From positions 340,509 to 363,649 of the forward strand of contig NW_014577088.1 of NCBI RefSeq assembly GCF_000485595.1: a DNA stretch of 23,141 bases, in the 5' to 3' direction. Positions within the stretch are counted from its first letter, which is position 1. Each line of letters begins with the position of its first letter. This DNA comes from Priapulus caudatus. Lineage: Eukaryota > Priapulida > Priapulimorpha > Priapulimorphida > Priapulidae. Below are positions 9,702-17,823 of the stretch, piece after piece. The notes beneath the pieces were generated by a model. It had not been told where the DNA came from. It worked only from the letters and a program-made list of their open reading frames with translations, and ran no database searches. The translations under genes were made by a program, and so were the position numbers.

Positions 9702-9770
9702 CTATCTAAGGATAGTCACCGTTAAAGGTGACTTTCCACATAACTTGTGGAAAGATGATTTTTAGAAAAT
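9702..9770. other. Chain of four adjacent hairpins
   Basis: Four inverted repeats follow one another with almost no linker. They are CTATC/GATAG (9702-9706, 9711-9715), AGTCACC/GGTGACT (9714-9720, 9727-9733), CTTTCCACA/TGTGGAAAG (9732-9740, 9746-9754, perfect 9-bp stem and 5-nt loop) and ATTTT/AAAAT (9758-9762, 9766-9770). Neighbouring stems share one or two bases. The pattern is visible on both strands, so the transcribed strand is unknown. It is not a tRNA, 5S rRNA or histone stem-loop. Candidates are a structured ncRNA, a foldback element or a recombination hot spot. Confidence 0.5.
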
Positions 9771-10365
9771 GTTAGCTATTACGAGGTTGTGCATTTATAA
9801 TTTGGAATTTATGTATGACTGGTGGGTGACTGACATGTGTTTCAGACTTTTGTCTTAATAATGGACAGATGTTATAAATGTGAAAAGATGATTTTGTGTT
9901 CTCCGCTCCTCACTTTTCCTGAAAGGCATCGCATTTCTCGCAAGGGTTTCCAAGAATCGCGTTATATTAGTATTACTATAATTTAATAAAAATTAGTTGC
10001 ATCAATTATACGCAAAAAATCATCCTTAATTAACATTATCATTACATAATTCTTCAGCGCCACATATGTATTGCAAGCCTCTACCTTCGGTCTGGAGACA
10101 TCCTACACATTAAAACATAAGCCCCATGTTCGGTTTATACACATGATCTGATGTAGTATCCAAATATATTTTTAGCAGTCACACCCAAAAACCTCGACAT
10201 CACTACTTACTACACTGTAAAAGTATAGGCTCCCAACATGGTATCTTCTGTCGGGTTATAGACACATATCTTAAAGCTGCCATCTACGGAAGCATAATCA
10301 ATAAACTAGTTATCTTAATCGAATCTTGTTTTTGTTTTACCGAAATCTCGGTATCTCCAAATCAC
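9771..10365. other. Unassigned AT-rich sequence
   Basis: No coding, RNA or repeat feature that I can support. Confidence 0.5.
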
Positions 10366-10612
10366 ATGATCATGGATTCAATCTATAATCCCCACATACA
10401 TCGATGGCCTGCGGCTTCAAACTACAATTACTGTCGCTATATAGAACACACAAAACGTAGCGCGCACGTACGCGTGCTTTCTACGCATGCACGTGCACAC
10501 ACCCGCCTAACTATGATTTGCGCACGTTCATTAAAGCAGATTGCTGCCAATAATGTTGATTTTGCCAGCCTACAATCTGACGCGCACGGTGTTGCATCAC
10601 CTGATGTTGCAG
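10366..10612 (+). CDS. Candidate first coding exon, unrecognised
   Basis: ATG at 10366, with a second in-frame ATG in better context (ATCATGG) two codons on, opens a frame that remains open to 10725 (119 codons). At 10610-10618 lies a perfect 5' splice site, CAG/GTGAGT, so a first exon of about 82 codons ending after 10612 is possible. The translation begins MIMDSIYNPHIHRW, contains an Arg/His-rich stretch and a more ordinary stretch after it, and matches no family I know. No TATA box and no acceptor partner were identified. Length alone is at chance level; the splice site is the only added support. Confidence 0.15.
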
Positions 10613-10939
10613 GTGAGTGTAGATATGGTGTATCACTACTTCGACGTGCGAGAATATGCATTGCTGACGTGACTTTTGTTACATTGAATTCCCAAAATTT
10701 TAAAATACAGCATGCATTCTTTTGAATATTATATAATATATAAAGTTATATATATATATGTTTTCAACTTTAAATGTGTCTTATAACGGTTCATCGTATC
10801 ACACGCGATAGATTGTGACAAGGGAAATCCAGGGTGATACTCCATTAGGAGTGTTCCCAACTTTAATGTCATATTAATGGTTATAATAACACACACATAT
10901 ATATATATATATGGTCATGGTCATATATTAGTTTGTGGT

Positions 10940-10968
10940 TTAGGGTTATGGTTAGGGTTAGGGTTAGG
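10940..10968 (+). repeat. Interstitial TTAGGG-like tract 1
   Basis: TTAGGG units, some diverged to TTATGG, lie inside the TIR element. The G-rich strand is the plus strand. Because it is bounded by the element ends on both sides, this is an internal part of the mobile element and not a chromosome end. Confidence 0.85.
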
Positions 10969-11168
10969 ATTATCAATCATTAATCATTAATTATTAATCA
11001 TTAATGATATCAAAGTTGGGAACAATCTTAATGTTAATTATGTCATGTCATTTAGGTTAGGGTTAGAGTTAGGATTAGGGTTAGGGTTAGGGTTAGAGTT
11101 AGGATTATCAATCATTAATCATTAATTATTAATCATTAATGATATCAAAGTTGGGAACACTCTTAATG
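10964..11168 (+). repeat. Internal 135-bp tandem duplication in the MITE
   Basis: The 70-bp module at 10964-11033 recurs at 11099-11168 with a single difference (A to C near the end). It starts TTAGGATTATCAATC and runs through an ATTAAT-rich near-palindrome into AAAGTTGGGAACA. The period is 135 bp, and each unit also carries TTAGGG repeats. The right terminal inverted repeat is therefore present in two copies, one of them internal. Confidence 0.85.
11052..11103 (+). repeat. Interstitial TTAGGG-like tract 2
   Basis: About eight units of TTAGGG with variants TTAGAG, TTAGGA and TTAGG. Plus-strand G-rich, with quadruplex potential where three or more perfect TTAGGG units are consecutive. Confidence 0.85.
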
Positions 11169-11188
11169 GAGCGTTAGCCGAAATCCAG

Positions 11189-12155
11189 ACGAAGTCCTTA
11201 CTAACGAGTAGTCTAGGTAATTGGTGGCCGTTTGAAAGATGCGACTCAATAGTGAGAATAGAGCGAATTTTTGAAAGAGCGTTTGTATTTAATTCGGCCG
11301 CGTAAAGGATCTAGCTAAAAGAACAAAAAATACCCACAAAGTGTATTTACACTGCTTTATGTGGCGATACGCCATTTATAAACGTGCCTTTCCGGGCAAA
11401 CTACAGCAAATTAACTGTAGAACGTAACAGTAAATCCTGTATAAATAATAAATCGAACGTTGTATAGCATCGAATGAAAATCCCAACAGAGGTAAAATCT
11501 GTAATATTAGTCAAAGGCGTTATAAGCTGATTGAATTCGCTGCAGAGCGACAGCTGCGACACCTTTCGACCTACCCTCAGCGGCGTATGCAAACCACCGC
11601 TTACAATTTCCGCCTTCTACTTTCTAGGCAAAACGCCAGGAATAAACGTATTCCAGTGACATTTTCGTGTGCATGTGACTGTATGTATAAATGAAGCAAC
11701 CTTGAAATATTGACCTTTTGCGAGATTTTACGTTTGACGCAAGGGTTTACGGTTTGTACTTGGATTACGGTTAGATTTTACGGTTTTTGTCGCAAGGGAC
11801 AGTTAAAAGTTGTAACGTATATGGAGTGATGTTCCAATTCAATTACCAGCAGCGTTGGTGAGTGTTAGTTATTACCTATTATCGCCAGATGAATGATTCG
11901 ATAATCATAAAAGTACTAATTATAAATTAAGAACATGAATAATTAAATCTGAAAATGCTTGCATTGAGCACATTAATCGTGCAACGCATTACACGTCTGA
12001 CAAGTAGCTACACGCAGAGACGCATATATTTCTTACTGGTGACGATGCGGTAATGATTCATAACTGCGATACATACTAAGCACCGCTGCCATTCAAACAC
12101 CATTGAACCCAATTCTTATACGTCGCGTCGATTTCAAATACAGCCCCGGCACGAC
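11189..12155. other. Unassigned sequence, one short internal repeat
   Basis: No gene seen. AGATTTTACG followed closely by a GCAAGGG word occurs twice (11723-11745 and 11773-11798), an imperfect duplication of about 50 bp. The word TTTACGG also recurs between them. Confidence 0.45.
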
Positions 12156-13076
12156 GTGGCAAATAACTGGTCTCCCATGACCAGCAAAGGCTCGCCGCAT
12201 AAGAAAATTGAGGGCAGAGAGATCAGTGTAAAATTGCATCGCGGTGCTGTTGGCTCATTCTCGTCGGCAATTGCGTTCGCTTTACATTCCATTGCGACGT
12301 CCGAGGTTTGGTACAGCCTCACAATCCCGAGACACGATAGTAATGTTGCTCAGTATTCGGTAGACAGCTCGTCGCTGTTTTCAGATTCAGCTTTCACGCG
12401 TCGGAGGTGATTAAACTAGCAGTATTGGGTTGGCAAGCATGAAGCATATGAAGGAAATGGTATTGTGACGAGTGTTGAAATGTTCGTTCTCGCGCTTGGA
12501 AATTGCTGGGCTGTGTTTACCACGAGTCAGCGCGGTGCGCAGCCTTGTTTAACACAGCGTTGACAAACATCTCTGCCATTCAGGGTAGGCCAACGGCTAA
12601 TTTCATCAAATATATTTGTGAACCATGTCTCTCTCCGCTTTACGATATTTGCGCGAAGTCGTACAGTACGTGAGTCGACGCTTACCTTTTGTGTATATAC
12701 ATAGCCAGTACGTTATATAGCTGTAGGCCTACGCATAGTGCTCCCTTGTGTGTCACTGTACCAGATACACACGTACAGCGCCCCGATTGCATACACCAAG
12801 GAAAAAGAGAATATATACGTGTATTTTCAATGATCTCTAGCGTATAAAAAGCGAGCAATTTGATTTCGGTGCAGCTTCTTGCAAGATATCTTTCTGTGCT
12901 TAGGAAAAAAATTAGTAACAAATTTCAAACGACACAAGGATGTTAACCTTGTTTGCGTTGTGATGGCAAACGTACCGGTTTAATTCAATTGCAAAAACCA
13001 ATTCGGCTACCTGTTAAGTGTATTACCAGATAATGTAATATATACCCGTCTAAATTCTGCCAGGCACATTTTAATT
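12156..13076. other. Unassigned sequence with one short ATG frame
   Basis: ATG 12177 opens a 77-codon plus-strand frame to TGA at 12408-12410, and an opposite-strand frame overlaps it. Neither is recognised. The ATG sits within the hairpin CTGGTC/GACCAG (12168-12173, 12180-12185). The word ACACGTACAGCGCCCC followed by ATACACCA at 12769-12801 has a diverged relative at 17069-17100. Confidence 0.35.
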
Positions 13077-13190
13077 TTAATTTAATTATTTAAATTCTAT
13101 CTATCTATCTATCTATCTATTTAGATTTAAGGATACGCAGCAGCGCGTAGCGGAGGCGCGGGTTGCGCAAGGGTATTGCTCTAGTGAAGA
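13077..13190 (-). repeat. (TCTA)n with retroelement-tail-like motif
   Basis: Plus strand order is: the AT-rich seed TTAATTTAATTATTTAA (13077-13093), (TCTA)n at 13096-13125, then a GC-rich hairpin-bearing segment (GCGC/GCGC at 13156-13159 and 13165-13168) and CTAGTG at 13181-13186. Read on the minus strand this is CTAG, ACCC, GC-rich hairpin, (TAGA)n tail. That order resembles the 3' end of invertebrate non-LTR or SINE elements terminating in a simple repeat. No upstream coding sequence is visible. Confidence 0.4.
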
Positions 13191-14063
13191 TTAAACGTTT
13201 ATTGGCCGAATGAATCGAATCAATCACTTGTTTTATTTATAGAGGAAAATATATCTCTATGCTCAAGCCAAAACAGCGATATTCCATCGAAAATTTACCA
13301 GCACCGCGTAGTAATTATGTTAGCCACACAAATTTTTTGAATTTTTATGTCCAGTTACCGCCCAATGGTATTTTGGAATATTTCTCAGATACCAGAGGAG
13401 TGAGGATACAAAATTTTTGCGCACATGTAAGCAGCAATTATGGACCAAAAATAGGCGGCGTCAGGGGAATGTCCTTTCTTTGAATTTAGCATATTTAGCC
13501 GAGTTAGAGGGACAAAACTCGAAAAAACTGCTTAAAATCAAGTTGTGTGAAAAAAATAGAAAAATTTTAGCGCAATAAAGAGGCATAACTATAGTAAGGC
13601 ACTTAATAACAATCGCGGTGCCGCTTAGCCCGTGACGCGCGGCTTTTTACCAACAAATGTTACCGATTCACCAATAATAGAGTAGTAGAGGTGGTGAGCT
13701 ATGAACTCGCGGAGTATGTAAATCACAGAGAAATATCCATTTATACATCGCTACTATGTCAGAATCGAAACGGACAAATCAGCTTTTTCTATTTTTTCAC
13801 ATGAGTGACCGCCTGTGTGCAAATGGGTGAACGTATGTGATATATCTAATTGTTAGTAACTTACTCGGGCGTAGGGACATATCCATGATGAGCTGACAAC
13901 GCACTAAATTGCTTAAAATGTTTCCAGTTGCACCTTGAGAATTTCTGAGAAATTACGAGGTTACCAATCCGGGCAAGGCAAAACGGCGCAGAAAACTCTC
14001 CCGCTCATACCTGAACGTCAACAAAAGCTAATATGCAGACAAACACTGCAGGTCGCGCTGTAG
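13191..14063. other. Unassigned sequence, one short ATG frame
   Basis: ATG 13259 opens 74 plus-strand codons to TGA at 13481-13483. The translation contains a Gly/Asn/Pro-bearing stretch of ordinary composition and is not recognised. Nothing else is evident in the block. Confidence 0.35.
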
Positions 14064-14498
14064 CCGGCCGCACTACAGCTAAGCGTGTGTTGCGCTGTTG
14101 CGGGTGTTAGAACTATTTGGGCGTGGGATACTTATAGGATGACTAGCAGATTGTTACATGAATGTACAGATAATGTAATGACAGCTTCGAGCAGGGTTGG
14201 TTACCGTGAAGTAATACCTGCAGCGCTTATTTATACTAGTGAATATCGTGTTGAGTCCTCCCGCACGCTGACTTCTGCACGTCAATAGATGACGTCAGCC
14301 CTAGCTGCTTACTACGATGTACGGCGGGCAAAGCAAAAACGCTCTGAGGGTTCACATGTACCGTTATATGGAGAGAATCGCGTACGGCATGTATCACAGT
14401 GGGACATAGTGTTAAGCCATCGAATAAAGTTGAAAACGAAAAATCGATGCAATTTCATGGGCACAACGTTGGTCAGTATCCTTAATTTAATTATTTAA
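14064..14498 (+). other. Frame open for 145 codons with one TAG
   Basis: The plus-strand frame after TAG 14061-14063 stays open up to the (TATC)n array except for a single TAG at 14286-14288. The second segment begins with ATG 14289 and is Arg/Lys-rich, containing YYDVRRAKQKR and ending before the AT-rich seed. Mixed composition, no recognised domain, no splice support. A perfect CRE-type octamer, TGACGTCA, spans 14290-14297 immediately after the TAG. Confidence 0.12.
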
Positions 14499-14612
14499 TT
14501 CTATCTATCTATCTAATCTATCTATCTATCTATCTATCTAATCTATCTAATTTATCTATTTATCTATCTATGCTATCTAATCTATCTATCTATCTATCTA
14601 TCTATCTATTCT
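14482..14612. repeat. (TATC)n array 1 with AT-rich seed
   Basis: The seed TTAATTTAATTATTTAA (14482-14498) is identical to that at 13077-13093. It leads into TATC units with occasional AATC slips, and the array ends at the abrupt switch to CCCGT units near 14613. Confidence 0.9.
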
Positions 14613-15134
14613 AATCGTCGTCCCGTCCCGTCCGCGTCCCGTCCGGCGTCCCCGTCCCGTCTCGATCCATACCGCCGCCGCCCCGTCCGCGGTCCCGCCC
14701 GCGTCCCGTCCCGTCCGCCGTCGCCGTCGCCGTCGCGCGTCCCGTCGCGCCCTCAGCCTCCCGTCCCGTCCCGTCCCGTCCGTCCGTCCCGTCCCGTCCC
14801 GTCGCCGTCGCCGTCCCCGTCCCGTCCCGTCCCAGTCCGCGTCCCGTCCCGTCCCGTCCCGTTCCCGTCCCGTCCGTCCCGTCGCGGTCCGATCCGTGCC
14901 CGTCCCGTCCCGTCCGCGTCCGCCGTCGCCGCTCCGACGTCCACGTGCCGTCCCGTCCCGTCCCAGTCCGCGCCTTCCGACGTCCCGTCCCCGTCCCAGT
15001 CCCGGTCCCGTCCCGTCCCGTCCGTCCGTCCCGTCCCGTCGCCGTCCCCGCTCCCGTCCCGCCGATGCCCGTCCCCGTCCGCGTCCGCGTCCCGTGAATC
15101 CGTCGCCGCGTCCCGTTCCGTCCGCGTCCCGGTC
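14613..15134. repeat. (CCCGT)n pentamer array 1, G4-prone
   Basis: About 520 bp of CCCGT/CCGT/CGCCGT units. Runs of four or more perfect CCCGT occur, for example CCC at 14760-14762, 14765-14767, 14770-14772 and 14775-14777. The minus strand is (GGGAC)n, which satisfies the classic four-run G-quadruplex pattern with 2-nt loops. Each unit contains one CpG. The Asp/Gly/Thr/Arg-rich open frames on the minus strand are translations of this repeat. Confidence 0.9.
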
Positions 15135-15165
15135 GCATCCATCCATGGCCATTACCATCCATCTA

Positions 15166-15184
15166 TATGATATATCTATCTATC

Positions 15185-15239
<55 letters not shown>

Positions 15240-15398
15240 AATCTATCATATCTATCTAATCTATTATCGTAGTTTCATCTATCTATCTATCTACTATATA
15301 TCTATCTATCTATTAATCTATTATCTATTTATCTATCTATCTATCTAATCTAATCTTATCTATCTATCTATCTATCCTATCTATCTATCTAAATCTAA
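15166..15398. repeat. (TATC)n array 2
   Basis: Mostly perfect TATC/TCTA units with scattered single-base slips. A transitional ATCC-rich stretch (15134-15165) links it to the pentamer block on the left. Confidence 0.9.
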
Positions 15399-15477
15399 AT
15401 TTCTACCCCATCCATGTGACCATCCATCCATGTAGCCATGCCATCGCCGAGATACCATAACCATCCATAACCGCGCG

Positions 15478-15755
15478 CAGGTCCCGTCCCGACTCCTCGG
15501 CATCCCGTCCCGTCGCCCGGTCCCGTCCCGTCCCGTCCCCAGTCCCGTCCGTCCGCGTCCCGTCCCGTCCCGATCGCGGTCGCCGTCACGGTCCCGTCCG
15601 TCCGTCCCGTCCCGGTCCCGTCCGTCGCCGTCCCGTCCGCCGTCCCGTCCCGTCAGCCGTCCCGTCCCGTCCCGATCCCGTCCCGTCCCGTCGATCCGTC
15701 CCGTCCGGCGTCCCGTCCCGTCCCGTCCCGGTCCGTCCCGTCCCGCCCGTCCATC
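15478..15755. repeat. (CCCGT)n pentamer array 2, G4-prone
   Basis: A second block of CCCGT units with the same orientation as the first. It is flanked on both sides by ATCC/CCATCC-type transitional sequence. The minus strand again has repeated GGGAC runs. Confidence 0.9.
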
Positions 15756-15817
15756 CATGATGCTACCATCCATCCGTCGCAAGGCTCAGCATCCTATCTA
15801 TCTGGATTCGGCTACCC

Positions 15818-16290
15818 CATCCGTCCGTGGCCGTCCGTCCGTTCGTCCGTCCGTCATGCCCGTCCTTCCGTCCGTCGCTTCCCTTGACTCGCCTTAGCCG
15901 TCCCGTCCGTCCGTTCGTCCGTCGTCGTCCGTCCGTCCGTCCGTCCGTGCCGTCCGTCCGTCGTGGCCCGTCCGTCCGTCCGTCCGTCCGTGCCGTTCCG
16001 TTCGTTCGTTCGTTCGTGTGCCGTTTGTGCTCGTGCGTCCGTTTGTCGCCGTCCGTCTGTGCGTGTACGGTACCCGTCCGTCGCACCGCTACCGTGCCGT
16101 CGTGTTAGCTGCTCTGTCTGTCGTGCCTGTTCTGTCTGTCTATCTGGCTGTCCATCAGTGACGGTTCTGTCTGTCCGTCCCCCGTGTCTAATCTCTGTCG
16201 GTCCTCTGTCCGTTCGTTCCCGGCTATTCGTTCTACGGTCTAGCCGTCCGTCCGTCGTGTCGGGCCTATCGTCCGTCCGTACGTCCCATT
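15818..16290. repeat. (CCGT)n tetramer array grading into TGTC/CGTC words
   Basis: Near-perfect (CCGT)n at 15818-15990, then a short (TTCG)n at about 16000-16015, then degenerate CGTC, TGTC and CTGT words. This reads as the decayed outer edge of the same compound array. Confidence 0.85.
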
Positions 16291-16591
16291 ATTATTTTAT
16301 TCATTCCGCATAAATCACTATACTTGACTGAGTCCAAGGCCGAAATCGTCTTTGGACTCGTGGCTATCAACCCTCTTACGCATCCAGGTTGTGGATATTC
16401 AAATTTAGACGTTGATTGAACGCATTCAGATCTCGTTAGGAGCAACAGAGGAGCCCGATGACACACCGGAATGGGATTCCACAAGCAGTAAATTGTGTAC
16501 AGCATGAGAGTAAGTTTAAAAAAATAGCTCTAGGAAATGGTCGCGTCGGTGTTGCTCCTCGAGACCTGCAATTGGTTTCGATGACTGTGAA
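16291..16591. other. Unassigned spacer between arrays
   Basis: Ordinary sequence. It contains one inverted repeat, GAGTCCAA (16330-16337) and TTGGACTC (16352-16359). No gene seen. Confidence 0.5.
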
Positions 16592-16874
16592 CATCAACGT
16601 TTCTATCAGACATCCAGCAGGTTTGTGCTGCCTCCCTAGATGCAACGTAGTAATCAGACTATCAGCGGCTGTGCTGCCCCCTTGATCAAACGTTGTATCA
16701 GACATCAGCAGGTTTGCTTGCCTCCTAGATCAAACGTAGTGTCACTGACATCAGCAGCTGTGCTGCCGCCTAGATTCAACGGTAGCTGTCAGAACATCAG
16801 CAGCTGTCTGCCCCGCTAGATCACGTTTATCAGACATCAGCCCGCCTGTGCTGCCACCTAGATTCAACCTTGTA
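16592..16874 (+). repeat. 43-bp satellite, block 1 (about 6 monomers)
   Basis: Tandem monomers of 42-45 bp built from CAACGTTGTATCAGAC, then CATCAGCAGCTGTGCTGCC, then a CCTAGAT junction. Copies vary by small indels. Most carry the ACATCAGC variant, whereas the bulk of block 2 has ACTATCAGC. Confidence 0.85.
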
Positions 16875-17823
16875 TAGAGAAGCTCGTGAGCCTCGGTGTA
16901 ACAGGCACGTGTAATGCGTATAAGGTGACTAAGGGTGTGACCAGGTTCGTGTACAGCAGATACGTGTGCAAATAGGGCACTTAAGGCCACAAACAGTATA
17001 ATTAATGCTATAACCACTGAATTACTACGGTAACTTCTATTCCTTTGAAATAAAACATTAACATAATAACACATACAGCGCCCATATCTTATACACCAGG
17101 CACATAATGAACAAGCGACTGGTTTACAAATGCAGAGTACATATATTACGAGCCGTGAGTTCTGCCGAAGATCCGCAGGCAGGTCGCTGGCGGTGTCCAA
17201 TGGTGGACGGTAGCGTGTGATCCGCCACAGGTGAGATCAGCGGAACCTGGTGCTGACAGCGTCGGGGCTGTCAGGCAGGCCGTGAACCAGTGTCTGTGCT
17301 TCTTGTCGAAACTGTTCGGTATTTATACACTGGAGGAATTGCATGGCACCTGAGCGTGGTGCAAGGGCCTTGTTGGCGTGCGATTGGTGCAATCCTGTCC
17401 TTTCTCCAGATTTTTATGGATAACTGAAGGTGAGTAAAGCTGTGACGCTTCTTGAGTCTGGTGGTGGGAACCGCGGCAGTCCGATTCATGTTCTTCATAT
17501 TTCCCATAGTTCACATTTGTCGGCGGCGTCGTTGTTTGTTCGTTTATCAGTTCGGCATGTGACATCAAGGTGTGATGTCGCTTCTATAGGTACTAAAAAT
17601 CTCATAGTGTCGGCCTTGTGTAGGTGACTACTCCCCTTCTCTCTCTGCCGTCGCCATATTTTTCTTTTCTTTTGTGGGTCACCGCGCGCGACACGCGGTG
17701 CGGCGTGTGGCGGCTGGTGGAGCAGGACCTGGTGTTCCCTACGCTTGTGCCTTGGGCTGTTACTAAACTAACCTATGACCCGTGTCGTTAGTTTTATACT
17801 AGGTTAAATAATTTGATTATCTA
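16875..17823. other. Non-satellite segment splitting the satellite
   Basis: About 950 bp of unrelated sequence between two satellite blocks. Good donor-like sites (CACAG/GTGAGA at 17230, GAAG/GTGAGT at 17429) and an acceptor-like pyrimidine tract ending CAG near 17409 are present but do not define a gene. A minus-strand frame at 16751-17200 contains a hydrophobic stretch of about 20 residues but runs into satellite DNA. The six bases TTGTAT lie at both junctions, compatible with a target duplication, though TTGTAT is also part of the monomer. Confidence 0.5.

Larger units (their letters stand above)
10824..11188. mobile_element. Non-autonomous TIR element (MITE) with telomere-like repeats
   Basis: The element spans 10833-11179 (347 bp) between perfect 9-bp direct repeats GAAATCCAG (10824-10832 and 11180-11188), taken as the target site duplication. 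Its ends are inverted repeats. Read inward they are GGTGATACTCCATTAGGAG on the left and GGCTAACGCTCCATTAAGAG on the right, both continuing into TGTTCCCAACTTT and a weaker match of about 15 bp more. The interior holds (AT)n, two tracts of TTAGGG-like repeats and an AT-rich self-complementary block. There is no ORF. A 9-bp duplication with long TIRs fits Mutator-like or Merlin-type families; the superfamily call is inference. Confidence 0.75.

Noticed and set aside
10940-11103. True chromosome end
   Set aside because: The TTAGGG-like tracts are short, degenerate and enclosed by the inverted repeats and 9-bp duplication of a mobile element, with unique DNA on both sides.
14598-15162. Asp/Gly/Thr/Arg-rich frames of up to 186 codons
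   Set aside because: They are direct translations of the (GGGAC)n repeat in several frames; the five-base period gives the repeating peptide.
15381-16313. Frames of 93-133 codons on both strands
   Set aside because: They are translations of CCCGT and CCGT microsatellite DNA.
17410-17429. 20-nt microexon between a good acceptor and a good donor
   Set aside because: There are no flanking exons, stops occur in two frames, and such site pairs are common by chance in 1 kb.
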